A stretch of DNA of 64,000 nucleotides from Trichocoleus sp. FACHB-40 (GCF_014695915.1 NZ_JACJPF010000069.1:42303-106302); one strand, 5' to 3'. Counted from the stretch's first letter, positions 7,803 to 16,246 are shown. Made by a program: numbers and translations. Notes: a model not told the origin generated them from the letters alone.

Positions 7803-9456
7803 CCCCATATGCCCCCTTCCATAGATCATCTGCAATCTCAGCCTTAATGCTCTGAAGCGCCACTCCAGCTGCTTGAACAATGTCCTTGCGATACAGAAAA
7901 TCGCAGAAGCTTGAGTGATAGATGCTGTAACAGGTTTGACTATCAACCTGCTCCTTGCGTAAAAACTGCTCCCACTCGTCAAGTACCTCCTGCACTGTGA
8001 AAGCATCCTTTTTAACAAGGTCGGTAAGTAGCTCACGGGACAAAGGTTCGCGGAATTCCCCCAGAAAGTAGACGATGTTTATTTTGGTGCGCGGTAGCGG
8101 CTTGGCAGCCATGCCCATGCGCCGCCAGTGGTCTTCATAGTAAGCCTCCAGACCTTGCGGCAGACTCTTGATGCTCAAATCTCCGTACTTGCCGTTCTTG
8201 ATATCCGGCAGCACGTATTTGAGATACATGAAATTGTTCTCGCTCTTGTTGGCAAGCTGGGTGATGAACTTCTCCACCGTCAGCCCCTTTTCATAAATCC
8301 AGGCCTGTAGCTGCGATGATTTCTTTATCTCGCCCCGAATGTAAGTCTGGATGTCTTGCAAACTTTCAGCTTGGTACTGCATCAAGTCAAACCGATGCGG
8401 AGGCGTGTTAACGGTTAAGGGTAGAGTGCCAGGTCGCTGCGTCATCACGAAGTAGACACCCTTATGCAAGGTAGCAGGCAGGTAGAGGAGATTTGCACCA
8501 CCTTGGTCAGCCCGCTCCACCTCATCCAGCGCGTCAATGGCTATTACCAACCGCTCACCTGTTTTAAGTTTGGCACTGACTTCACCCAGCAGTTGAGCGA
8601 AAAATTGACCGTCTCGCGTGGTGTCAGGTGGTAGCGAGGAGTAGGACAAATTGTAGCGGGAGATCAGTTGGGTGCAGACATTCTTGAGGAATCGTTCAAC
8701 GCTGGTGATCCCTTGGGAACGAACATTGAAATGAGCCACACACCCAGTCTTCTGAACGTATTTGGCGAGAATAGCGCTTTTGCCGATACCGGGTTCGCCT
8801 TCGATAATAAAGTAGCCGTTGGGCTGGTTGGTCAGGAAGTTCTCTATTGCCTCAAACACAAATTCACGCCCGACAAACCCCTCCGTCTTTTCCTCAATTA
8901 GCTTCTGCTGTTCCTTGTCTTCAACCTGAGTCTTCTCTTGCAGTAACGGCACCACTTCCTGCATCAGCACTTCCATCTTTTTTGCCGCCTCCTCAGCAGA
9001 GATAGCACTGAGCAACTGGTAAATCCTATCCAGTTCCCGGTAAGTATATCTGGGCGTAAAATCTTGCAGCTTGTTCCAGTCTTTCAGGCGTGGGTGCGCC
9101 CACTTGCGGCGTACATCTCTCAACTTGAACACCAAATCAATATCGTTGCGACTCAGGACAGACTCAAACACCTCTTGCCGTTGGTTGATAATCACCTGAA
9201 TCAGCGCTTGGGAATCCTCCAGATTGATGCGATCGCTTTCAATGTGAAACTCTTTATCCCCCAGGCATCCCTTAGCAACCTCTTCCCAGCCATCGCCATG
9301 AAACTTTTGCATTTGACCCTCGACAAATGGCTGGAGTCCCTGAGCGAGATATATCAATCCTCTGCCAACCCGCTCGTGATTCCTAAGCAGAAGCTCTTCT
9401 TGTTCCCTGTCAAAAGGCTTCCGAGCGCTCTTAGCCATTGGTCTGCTCTCCCTCAT
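7795..9456 (-). CDS. Swt1-type HEPN domain fused to a STAND NTPase
   Basis: A 553-residue protein. Residues ~20-160 match the Swt1-type HEPN domain (HERVGRGLIYLAQGLQPFVE, KLRDVRRKWAHPRL); the R..AH motif is the usual metal-independent RNase signature of HEPN. The NTPase follows: FVGREFVFEAIENFL near 195, Walker A GEPGIGKSAIL near 222, Walker B RLVIAIDALDEVE, and a helical region to ~540. It ends DLWKGAYGDE and overlaps the WD40 frame by 8 bases. Family knowledge: HEPN plus STAND plus a repeat sensor is typical of conflict and anti-phage proteins, where the repeats sense and the HEPN domain cleaves RNA. That role is inferred. The start is ATG at 9456. Confidence 0.8.
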   Translation of the reverse strand: MRESRPMAKSARKPFDREQEELLLRNHERVGRGLIYLAQGLQPFVEGQMQKFHGDGWEEVAKGCLGDKEFHIESDRINLEDSQALIQVIINQRQEVFESVLSRNDIDLVFKLRDVRRKWAHPRLKDWNKLQDFTPRYTYRELDRIYQLLSAISAEEAAKKMEVLMQEVVPLLQEKTQVEDKEQQKLIEEKTEGFVGREFVFEAIENFLTNQPNGYFIIEGEPGIGKSAILAKYVQKTGCVAHFNVRSQGITSVERFLKNVCTQLISRYNLSYSSLPPDTTRDGQFFAQLLGEVSAKLKTGERLVIAIDALDEVERADQGGANLLYLPATLHKGVYFVMTQRPGTLPLTVNTPPHRFDLMQYQAESLQDIQTYIRGEIKKSSQLQAWIYEKGLTVEKFITQLANKSENNFMYLKYVLPDIKNGKYGDLSIKSLPQGLEAYYEDHWRRMGMAAKPLPRTKINIVYFLGEFREPLSRELLTDLVKKDAFTVQEVLDEWEQFLRKEQVDSQTCYSIYHSSFCDFLYRKDIVQAAGVALQSIKAEIADDLWKGAYGDE

Positions 9457-9616
9457 CGCAACGGTCAGCTATCTAATCCCATTGTGACCCAATCATTATG
9501 GCTATCTTGGCATGGGTTGACCTTTCCAGAAACACTCTCAATAAAGAGCGATCGCATCCCATCCCTGCCAAGCAAGCTTTAAGATGAAGATGTATTAACA
9601 ACGCGCTTATCGCTTC

Positions 9617-10393
9617 ATGGACTGGAAAGAAATATCCGGTAATTGGGTACTCATTCCCCCACATCCGGTGGGAATTGTACATTTTCTTGGGGGCGCTTTT
9701 GTCGCTGCTGCACCCCAAGTAACCTATCGTTGGTTACTCGAACAGTTGGCAAAAGAAGGCTATGTGGTAATTGCTACGCCGTTTGTGAATACGCTGGATC
9801 ATAGCGCCATCGCAGGCAATGTCCGCCTCAGCTTCGATAGCGCCCTGGAACAAATGCGCTCAAAAGGTTTACTCCGACGGCGATATCTCCCAATTTACGG
9901 AGTCGGACACAGCATGGGCTGCAAACTGCATTTGCTCATGGGTAGCCTTTTCCCAGTTGAACGGGCTGGAAATATCCTGATTTCCTTCAATAACTACGCC
10001 GCACGCGATGCTATCCCATTTGTAGAGCAATTTAATTTTAATAATGCCTTTTCTGTCGAGTTTACGCCTTCGCCCGTCGAAACTAACAATCTCATCGCCC
10101 AAAAATACGGCATTCGCCGCAATTTATTGATTAAATTTACTAACGATAATATTGACCAAACAACTATCCTAAGCGAGTTGCTGCAAACCCGCTTTCCGGG
10201 AATGGTGGCGATGCAGATGCTATCAGGAAGCCATCTAACACCTTTAGGTCAAGATGTTAACTGGAAATCGGGAAAAGAGTTTACAGCCTTTGATGCTGTT
10301 GGTCAGTGGGTGAAGCAAGAAATTGTCTACCGAGAGCTAAATCTGCTGAAAAAAGAAATTGGACGCTGGCTACAACCGTTCTCGCCAGCTTAA
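9617..10393 (+). CDS. DUF1350 family protein (alpha/beta-hydrolase-like)
   Basis: A 258-residue protein beginning MDWKEISGNWVLIPP. PVGIVHFLGGAFVAAAPQ and the nucleophile-elbow motif GHSMGCK near residue 98 give the DUF1350 pattern, an alpha/beta-hydrolase-like family in cyanobacteria and plastids. Substrate unknown. No signal peptide or membrane segment, so probably cytosolic. It diverges from the HEPN-STAND gene (160-bp gap). The C-terminus (ELNLLKKEIGRWL) is helical. ATG at 9617 fits the family start. Confidence 0.85.
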   Translation: MDWKEISGNWVLIPPHPVGIVHFLGGAFVAAAPQVTYRWLLEQLAKEGYVVIATPFVNTLDHSAIAGNVRLSFDSALEQMRSKGLLRRRYLPIYGVGHSMGCKLHLLMGSLFPVERAGNILISFNNYAARDAIPFVEQFNFNNAFSVEFTPSPVETNNLIAQKYGIRRNLLIKFTNDNIDQTTILSELLQTRFPGMVAMQMLSGSHLTPLGQDVNWKSGKEFTAFDAVGQWVKQEIVYRELNLLKKEIGRWLQPFSPA

Positions 10394-10467
10394 CTATTTC
10401 TGCCAATTTACTTTATAGCGTTTCTCAGTTGGGCGGAATATATCGCGGTTTTAATGTCCGGTCTACC

Positions 10468-10502
10468 TTAGTAAGGACATGGGATGGCCATGTCCCTACA
10501 GA
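10468..10502. repeat. Palindromic repeat (GGACATG...CATGTCC type)
   Basis: TAAGGACATG, a short spacer, then CCATGTCCCTA forms a hairpin-like intergenic repeat. A related but different palindrome (AGGGACACGG/CCGTGTCCCT) is at 52595-52620. The gap 10394-10624 holds this and a HIP1-containing stretch near 10590, and no gene. Confidence 0.6.
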
Positions 10503-10624
10503 TGTATCGCACCTAGCCCTGGAATTGCTATATTGGCGGTACACTTGCGATTTTCTGCGATCGCTCCAACCCCAAGAGTAAATTGGCGCGATCGCATATG
10601 TTGCATCACAAAGAAAAATTAATA

Positions 10625-11125
10625 TCACTGCACCATTGGGGGTAAGCCATCTCCCTTTTCACCTACAAATGTTACCCGGCGGTCTACCCCTACATCAAAC
10701 TGCCAACTGTTGTAACGGGAATTGGCTTCACCCCATCTAGATTCAAAAATCACAGTGTAGCCTCCTCTAGACTTACGGGGATTAACCACTGTCGTCAGCG
10801 TCATAGGTTGATTGCAATTCTTCATCAGCGCTGGGGGAGGGGGTGCGCCGCAGGTATTGTAACCAGTTTGCACTGAACCGGGTTTATCGGGCCATGCGTC
10901 AGGACTGCCGCCGACTGATAAGGGGCCATAATAAGCATAAATGCGGGGTGGAGATTTTTGCTTGTTTGCTGCTTCCTTGGCTAACGCGATCGCAACACTT
11001 ACAGTAACTTGTCTGTCCATGCGCTTCCAAGTTGGACGTTGCACAATTATCTGAGGATTTGGTTGCAGGGGTAAAACTGGCGTAACTGCGCTGTATAGGC
11101 TTAAGAGTAAAGCCGGGAGGATCAT
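10625..11125 (-). CDS. Secreted hypothetical protein, paralogue A
   Basis: A 166-residue protein with a short hydrophobic N-terminus (MILPALLLSLYSAVTP), probably a signal peptide. The mature part holds ALAKEAANKQKSPPRIY, AWPDKPGS and a C-terminal VIFESRWG...WQFDVGVDRRVTF block. The gene at 11412-11876 shares these blocks (SPPRIY, EWPDSPGS, VVFVSQWG, DRQVQF), so the two are paralogues. The family is not recognised. ATG at 11125. It stands downstream of its paralogue on the same strand with a repeat-bearing 286-bp gap between. Confidence 0.6.
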   Translation of the reverse strand: MILPALLLSLYSAVTPVLPLQPNPQIIVQRPTWKRMDRQVTVSVAIALAKEAANKQKSPPRIYAYYGPLSVGGSPDAWPDKPGSVQTGYNTCGAPPPPALMKNCNQPMTLTTVVNPRKSRGGYTVIFESRWGEANSRYNSWQFDVGVDRRVTFVGEKGDGLPPMVQ

Positions 11126-11213
11126 ACTTTTGGCACTCAGTGGCAGATTGTTCTTTTCTATACGAGTGCCAGATATCTACTAAAGTTCCACATCTCCAAT
11201 GCTTGAATACTGC

Positions 11214-11242
11214 GTAGGGTGAGCATTGCCCACCCTACGCAT
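11214..11242. repeat. Palindromic repeat GCGTAGGGTG...CACCCTACGC
   Basis: A near-perfect inverted repeat around AGCATTG. Partial relatives ending CCACCCTAC or CTACCCTAC are at 3095-3121 and 18227-18250. A half-element TAGGATTGCTATA at 11319-11331 matches the ends of the 52.6-kb palindrome. No gene in 11126-11411. Confidence 0.6.
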
Positions 11243-11411
11243 ACTTTTGGTATTGGTAATTTTATTACCAATACCACTAGCCAAATTACTTCATATTAAC
11301 GGCATCTCACAACTCAAATAGGATTGCTATAGAAATGAACAATAATAAATTGTGCTTTCTTTTGTTCAGCGCCAAATAGCCGCAAAAGTTCTACTAATTT
11401 TATGGCTTCTT

Positions 11412-11876
11412 TCAGCAATGCGGAGGCCCGTCATAGTAGGGAATTAAATTATCCCCTGACTCAAGAATAAACTGAACTTGACGGTCTGTAGCAACATGGA
11501 ACCACCAATTATGTTTACCGCCCCACTGAGAAACAAAGACTACATTTTGCCCTCCCACAGGTAAGGAAACTGAGGAATTTTTTCGGCAAAAGATCCTGTC
11601 CTTTAATTTTTGAATTAAAGTGACCGAATCATTCTGTTTGTTAGCAGCTTCGCCTTCAAAGGTAATTGTAAAAAGGGTTGTCTTAGGGTAGCACTCAGGG
11701 GGAATTGGAGTGCCGCCTACATACTGTAAACTTAAAATATTTTCCGAACCAGGGGAATCGGGCCATTCTTCAACACACCCAGCCCGATTCTGATAAATTC
11801 GTGGTGGAGATGGAAGCAAATTTGCTACTTGTTTAGCTAATCTAATTGCTTCACTAGGACTCAGTTCTGGCTGCAT
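11412..11876 (-). CDS. Hypothetical protein, paralogue B, probably missing its 5' end
   Basis: A 154-residue frame beginning MQPELSPSEAIRLAKQVAN, which aligns with residue ~45 onward of the secreted paralogue at 10625-11125. Shared blocks are SPPRIY, WPDSPGS, FVSQWG and DRQVQF. It has no signal peptide and no visible ribosome binding site. Its ATG lies directly after the T-run of the dps terminator hairpin. A promoter and signal-peptide region therefore appear lost, suggesting a 5'-truncated copy. An insert of ~25 residues (KQNDSVTLIQKLKDRIFC) is not in the paralogue. Expression would need read-through from dps. Confidence 0.5.
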   Translation of the reverse strand: MQPELSPSEAIRLAKQVANLLPSPPRIYQNRAGCVEEWPDSPGSENILSLQYVGGTPIPPECYPKTTLFTITFEGEAANKQNDSVTLIQKLKDRIFCRKNSSVSLPVGGQNVVFVSQWGGKHNWWFHVATDRQVQFILESGDNLIPYYDGPPHC

Positions 11877-11913
11877 AAAAAATTGAGGAGGTAGAACTTA
11901 ATCTACCTCCTCA
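11877..11913 (-). terminator. Terminator of the first dps gene
   Basis: A perfect 11-bp stem (11884-11894 with 11903-11913; TGAGGAGGTAG/CTACCTCCTCA) with an 8-base loop. On the minus strand a T-run at 11882-11877 follows and runs straight into the ATG of the next frame. Confidence 0.75.
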
Positions 11914-11934
11914 GTATCAACTTTTCCCGATGAA

Positions 11935-12477
11935 TTACTTCATATTAACGGGAACTTTCAGACCTTCTGCCGAAAGTCTGCCGTCTGGCTGAATGGATTC
12001 ACCTTCGATGAAGGAACGCAACATCCAAGCCATTTGCTCATGCTGTTCCATCAAGCCGGTGAGGAAATCAGCGGTACCTTGATCGTGGAAGTCATCACCA
12101 CACTGATCGATGTGTTCGCGCAGATTACGGATAACTTGCTCGTGATCTGAAACGAGGTTTTCTACCATGTGAAAGGCGTTCGGAAGAGTACCCGGATCTT
12201 CTTTAAGAGAAGCGTACTTCAGGAAGCCTTCCGCAGTTCCTACGGGATAACCACCCAAAGCGCGAACTCGCTCAGCGATCGCATCAATGCTTTCCGTCAA
12301 TGCGGTATAGTGTTCTTCCCACAGTTGGTGCAGGGAGCGGAACTGAGGCCCGACAACATCCCAATGGTATTTTTTGGTTTTGATCAATAGCAGGTAAGCA
12401 TCCGACAGATCCTTATTTAATAAATCCGTCACGCCTTGACGCTGCTCTTCTGTTAAACCTATGTTTAAAGGACGCAT
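11935..12477 (-). CDS. dps: Dps-family DNA-protecting ferritin
   Basis: A 180-residue Dps. The ferroxidase-site residues at the inter-subunit face are in canonical spacing: H38 (KKYHWDV), H50, E54 in place of the more usual Asp, D65 and E69 (SIDAIAERV). Dps dodecamers oxidise and store iron using peroxide and protect DNA. The sequence MRPLNIGL...DLLNKDLSDAYLLLIKTKKYHW is typical of the cyanobacterial group close to DpsA-type proteins. It ends with a clear terminator. It is one of two Dps genes flanking an XRE-GrpE gene, with sulfiredoxin further upstream; the cluster points to oxidative stress. ATG at 12477. Confidence 0.93.
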   Translation of the reverse strand: MRPLNIGLTEEQRQGVTDLLNKDLSDAYLLLIKTKKYHWDVVGPQFRSLHQLWEEHYTALTESIDAIAERVRALGGYPVGTAEGFLKYASLKEDPGTLPNAFHMVENLVSDHEQVIRNLREHIDQCGDDFHDQGTADFLTGLMEQHEQMAWMLRSFIEGESIQPDGRLSAEGLKVPVNMK

Positions 12478-12608
12478 AATTGTTGTGTTCTCCAGAGATA
12501 GTCACTCTTATCAGTGCAACAAATCTATACAGGAGATTCATCAGCCAAACGGGAGATTCATAGAGCGCTTGGTGTTGCGTGGTTTTGAGTGTAGTCAGCT
12601 TAGTTGGC

Positions 12609-13262
12609 TCATGCTTTAGAAATAGCACTGACTTTGGCGCGGTGCAGAAGTTTCTCTCCTTGGCGGTAGCCGATGTTACGTACTTTCACCATTTCCCCTG
12701 GTTGGGCGGTTCCTTCGATGAGTTGATGTAGCTTTTGGTCGTAAGGTAATTCTGCACCGACAGATGCGATCGCTTCCACTCCCCACGCAGCCAGCAGCTT
12801 TTCCACCGGACGTACCAAAGGCAGCAATTGCACCGCCGCCATCTGAGGATTCTCCTGGGCTTTATTAGCAGCTGTAGGCCAATACACTAAAAAAGATTCC
12901 AAAATTTGCAGACTTGAGTGTTGAAATTCCAGCAGCAAAGTCTCCCGCTGCTGCTCCATCTGCGCCAAAAGAAGCTGGTACTCCTGCTTCAGCGCTTCCT
13001 CTACGTTTGGCGCATTCCCAGTCCCCAGTTCCTTCATTTTCCCAAAAATTGTCAGTAACTCGCTTACCGACACTTGCAGCACTTGACTAATCTTGAAGAG
13101 TGTTTCTACCCGCATCTGGGACACTTCTGCCAACCGCAGATGCTTCACCTGTCGTTCAGAAACGCCAGCTTCTCGACTCAAAGCTTTAAAACTAGAAATA
13201 CCCACCTGGTGCATTAAGTCCTGCAACAGCTGGGTGTAATTTTGCTGCGAAGATTGGCTCAT
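12609..13262 (-). CDS. XRE-type HTH protein fused to a GrpE-like C-terminal domain
   Basis: A 217-residue protein. Residues ~20-70 form a Cro/C1-type HTH (ALSREAGVSERQVKHLRL, FKISQVLQVSVSELL). Residues ~84-120 are a glutamine/glutamate-rich coiled coil. Residues ~150-215 resemble the GrpE beta-domain (WGVEAIASVGAELPYD, KLHQLIE, MVKVRNIGYRQGEKLLHRAKV). GrpE is the nucleotide exchange factor of DnaK, and its long helix is thermosensitive, so a DNA-binding version could be a stress-responsive regulator that touches DnaK (inference). It sits between two dps genes on the same strand, 131 bp and 66 bp away. ATG at 13262. Confidence 0.75.
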   Translation of the reverse strand: MSQSSQQNYTQLLQDLMHQVGISSFKALSREAGVSERQVKHLRLAEVSQMRVETLFKISQVLQVSVSELLTIFGKMKELGTGNAPNVEEALKQEYQLLLAQMEQQRETLLLEFQHSSLQILESFLVYWPTAANKAQENPQMAAVQLLPLVRPVEKLLAAWGVEAIASVGAELPYDQKLHQLIEGTAQPGEMVKVRNIGYRQGEKLLHRAKVSAISKA

Positions 13263-13328
13263 CTGAGTCTAAGAATGAAGAATCCCCTGTGCTTTAGCCA
13301 GGGGAGTGTCAAAACAGTGAATTTGGCG

Positions 13329-13880
13329 TTAGTTGCTGGCTACTACTTCTTTTAAAGCAGCAGTAGAAGTTACTGCTGAAGCTTGTAGATGTGCTTCTAA
13401 GAACCACAACCGCTTATCAATTACGCGAGAAACTTCCGTGTAAAGGTCAGCAGTATCAGCATCACCCAACTCAGCTGAAGCATCAATGTTTTGGCGCAGA
13501 GATTTGGCGTATGGTGCAAAGCGGTCTGATAAAGCTGTGATATGGTCTTTGCCGTCAAGAATATCAAAAGGATACTCTGGCAGCATGGACACATTCGCCG
13601 CCGTGCGAACTGTCCCCATTGCCAACCCTCCCAAGGCTGTCACCCTTTCGGCAAACAAATCGATGAATTCTTCTAACTCAGTGGCGAGTTCATCAAAAAG
13701 TAAGTGCAACTGGTAAAAATCCATACCTTTAACATTCCAGTGCGCTTGCTTCACCTGAGTTTTTAGGTCGAGGGTGGTTGCCAGGGTTTGGTTAAGAAGC
13801 TCAATCACTTTAGACCGAGTTTCTGGGACAATGTCAATGCTGGTCGGGTAGAGACGGGAAGAATTATTCTTGCTGGTCAT
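13329..13880 (-). CDS. dps: Dps-family ferritin, second copy
   Basis: A 183-residue Dps with all canonical ferroxidase ligands at ideal spacing: H47 (QAHWNVKG), H59, D63, D74 and E78 (FIDLFAERV). The N-terminal ~18 residues (SKNNSSRLYPTSIDIVPE) precede the four-helix bundle. It differs from the first Dps, which has Glu at the third ligand position, so the two may differ in iron or peroxide preference (inference). A weak hairpin (TCCCCTG/CAGGGGA) follows at 13281-13306. Upstream lies sulfiredoxin on the same strand, 124 bp away. ATG at 13880. Confidence 0.93.
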   Translation of the reverse strand: MTSKNNSSRLYPTSIDIVPETRSKVIELLNQTLATTLDLKTQVKQAHWNVKGMDFYQLHLLFDELATELEEFIDLFAERVTALGGLAMGTVRTAANVSMLPEYPFDILDGKDHITALSDRFAPYAKSLRQNIDASAELGDADTADLYTEVSRVIDKRLWFLEAHLQASAVTSTAALKEVVASN

Positions 13881-14004
13881 TATGTCTCGATCCTTGTAGT
13901 GAAAGTATAAAAAAGCGCACCTGACGGCTTGTGTAGATTATATTCTCGGTTCATAATTCATGGAAGCTTGTAGTGCTACTCTTGAACAATGAACGTTTTC
14001 ATGC

Positions 14005-14289
14005 TCAGGCTAGGTGCATACTCAGAACAGAACGCGGTGCGCGGCGGATGCGGCAACGAATGGTTTCTTGACCTAAACGCTGAATCGCCTCAAATCTATG
14101 ACAACCTGAAAAACCATAGTATTCTCCATCCACTTCCAGCACGTCGATGGGTTCTTGCTGACCGATTAGTTCAATTGATTGCATCAAAGTTGCCACTTTA
14201 GCTGGGTCAGTTTGTCGGGGCAGAGGACGGTGAATTTTTCGCAGGGGTATCTCTTGAACCCTTACCATAGGACGAGTCGCTGTCTCCAT
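14005..14289 (-). CDS. srx: Sulfiredoxin
   Basis: A 94-residue protein of the ParB/sulfiredoxin fold. The catalytic motif FSGCHRFEA places Cys63 next to His64-Arg65, as in sulfiredoxin. The start VQEIPLRKIHRPLPRQ and the end RAPRSVLSMHLA also match cyanobacterial Srx. The enzyme reduces over-oxidised (sulfinic) 2-Cys peroxiredoxin with ATP, restoring peroxide removal. It is upstream of the second dps gene, which fits a peroxide-defence group. ATG at 14289; the region 14290-14488 between it and the divergent SpoIID gene would hold both promoters. Confidence 0.88.
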   Translation of the reverse strand: METATRPMVRVQEIPLRKIHRPLPRQTDPAKVATLMQSIELIGQQEPIDVLEVDGEYYGFSGCHRFEAIQRLGQETIRCRIRRAPRSVLSMHLA

Positions 14290-14488
14290 CTATCTTCCTT
14301 CCTTCTAAATCATACTCGTTATGACTTCGTTTTGCAACCAGCCATTGTGAATCAAGCTGAAGATTCTCGCTCATCCCCTTCGCATTTGTGCCTTGCTTCT
14401 AGCACAATAGATGGAGCAACTAGCTACCTAGTTTGAGACTGAATATAGAGTTACATCTATCAAAAAGTCTTCTATCCTCAGATAGTTC

Positions 14489-16192
14489 ATGCAAAAAAAG
14501 GGTTACACCTTGAGACAGATTTTGGTACAGACCAAGCCAAACCATCGGAAATTTATTCGTCCGGCCGGGGCGGAAAATCGGTTGAGCCACTGGTCTAGCA
14601 CCGTCCTAACGGTGTTTTGTCTGGTAGGACTCATGGCGGCGTCAGGAGCGCCGCCAGCTAAATCGGATGTAGAACTGAAAGTAGGTGTAGTGCAGCGGTT
14701 TGGTGAAGAACCGACTGATGAAATGACGTTAGCTGCAACAACAGGCGATCGCTTAACTGTGCGTTTTGATGCAGGCGATCGCCAACAAACCCTGCAAGCA
14801 AGCAATGTCAAGCTGCAAGTGACAATGCAACCGCTACCCGATCCAGTGCTAGAGGAAAAGCTTGTTCTGGGAACCTACCGCAGTTTTGAGACAGCGGAAT
14901 ATAGTGCTAACCAGTGGAAAGCAAAGGGGATTGAAGTTGAAGTGGCGCAGCCCGAACGCTGGCAGGTTTGGGCAAAACGAGATGTTTACAAAACGCCTTT
15001 AGTGCGCCGCTGGCTGTTGCAGAGTCTCAAAACTCAAGGCAATCAAGCTGCCTTTCTGGATACGGAAATTGTGCAGCAGGTGCCAAAAACGTCTTTAGTC
15101 GTGGATGGCGTTAAGTACAGCCGCGACAAAATGGAGATTACGGCGGCCAAAAACCTGATCCAGGTTCAAAAAGGTAAAAACGCCAAAAATAGTTTTCTCT
15201 ACGCCGGCCCCTTGCAGCTGCAACCAAATGCCTACGGCACCTACACCCTAGTAAATCAGGTGCCGCTAGAAACTTATCTGCGGGGTGTGGTACCGCACGA
15301 ACTTGATGCTGGTGCGCCGTATGCAGCGGCTGAAGCGCAGGCGATTATAGCTCGAACTTACGCTTTGCGGAACTTGCGCCGATTTACTGTGGATGGGTAT
15401 GAATTGTGTGCCGATACTCACTGCCAAGTTTATAAAGGTCTAACTGGCACAGTGCCAACTACCGACAAAGCGATCGCAGCTACCAAAGGCAAAGTGCTAA
15501 CTTACCAGAATGAACTGGTGGATGCCCTTTATTCGAGTACCACTGGCGGCGTTACTGCTCATTTTAGCGATGTTTGGAATGGCTCAGATCGCCCCTATCT
15601 CCAAGTTGTGGTAGATTCAGCGAACTCTGTTTGGAACTTGTCGCAGTTTCCTTTGGCTTCTGAGCAAAACATCCGGCGGTTCATTAACCTAAAACAAGGA
15701 TTTAATGAAACTGGCGCGAATTGGTTTCGTTGGAGTCGGTCTAGCACTATTGTCCAGATTACCCAGGATTTAAAGCGTTATCTCCAGAGAACAAAGACTC
15801 CTTTTGTCCCGTTTAACACAATTAAGCAGTTACGGGTGGTGGAGCGAAGTCCTTCAGGACGTATTCTCAAATTAGCGGTGCAAACTGACACAGGTGTGAT
15901 TGAAATCCACAAAGATGATGTCCGCAGCGCCTTTATGGCACCCCGCAGCACTCTGTTCTATCTACAACCTATTTATGGTGCCGACAAAAGCGTAAAAGGT
16001 TATGCCTTTGTTGGCGGTGGACTAGGGCATGCCGTAGGGATGAGTCAAACAGGCGCATTCAATCTGGCTAAAGTAGGCTGGTCAAGTCAACAGATTCTCA
16101 ACTTCTACTATCCAGGGGCGCAAATTCAACCTCTCAACGAGTCAATTACCTTTTGGCAGGATAGATCCCAACAAACCCAGCCCAATTCCTGA
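14489..16192 (+). CDS. SpoIID/LytB domain protein
   Basis: A 567-residue exported protein. The N-terminus is basic, then a hydrophobic segment near residues 35-55 (VLTVFCLVGLMAASGAPP) acts as signal or anchor. Residues ~225-400 hold the SpoIID core (TYLRGVVPHELDAG, AEAQAIIARTYALRN, CADTHCQVYKG, YSSTTGGVTAHF). The C-terminal part (GGGLGHAVGMSQTGAF and YPGAQI) also fits. SpoIID is a lytic transglycosylase acting on stripped glycan in sporulating bacteria; cyanobacterial homologues are thought to act on peptidoglycan. Convergent with petF, sharing a hairpin. ATG at 14489. Confidence 0.85.
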   Translation: MQKKGYTLRQILVQTKPNHRKFIRPAGAENRLSHWSSTVLTVFCLVGLMAASGAPPAKSDVELKVGVVQRFGEEPTDEMTLAATTGDRLTVRFDAGDRQQTLQASNVKLQVTMQPLPDPVLEEKLVLGTYRSFETAEYSANQWKAKGIEVEVAQPERWQVWAKRDVYKTPLVRRWLLQSLKTQGNQAAFLDTEIVQQVPKTSLVVDGVKYSRDKMEITAAKNLIQVQKGKNAKNSFLYAGPLQLQPNAYGTYTLVNQVPLETYLRGVVPHELDAGAPYAAAEAQAIIARTYALRNLRRFTVDGYELCADTHCQVYKGLTGTVPTTDKAIAATKGKVLTYQNELVDALYSSTTGGVTAHFSDVWNGSDRPYLQVVVDSANSVWNLSQFPLASEQNIRRFINLKQGFNETGANWFRWSRSSTIVQITQDLKRYLQRTKTPFVPFNTIKQLRVVERSPSGRILKLAVQTDTGVIEIHKDDVRSAFMAPRSTLFYLQPIYGADKSVKGYAFVGGGLGHAVGMSQTGAFNLAKVGWSSQQILNFYYPGAQIQPLNESITFWQDRSQQTQPNS

Positions 16193-16232
16193 AAAAAATT
16201 TAGGAGGGACACTCGTTATGGTGTCCCTCCTA
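16191..16232. terminator. Hairpin terminator between converging SpoIID and petF genes
   Basis: A perfect 12-bp stem (16201-16212 with 16221-16232, TAGGAGGGACAC) with an 8-base loop. The A-run at 16193-16199 becomes a T-run on the minus strand, so it best terminates petF. Confidence 0.75.
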
Positions 16233-16246
16233 AAACAATGAATTGT

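Noticed and set aside
7803..8036. N-terminal extension of the WD40 frame
   Set aside because: It lies wholly within the NTPase gene in another frame and has no WD40 or linker features.
10306..10581. 91-residue plus-strand frame after DUF1350
   Set aside because: It overlaps the end of the real gene in another frame and then runs through a palindromic repeat and HIP1 DNA.
13281..13306. Strong terminator after the second dps
   Set aside because: The stem is only 7 bp with no clear T-run, so it is mentioned only in the gene entry.
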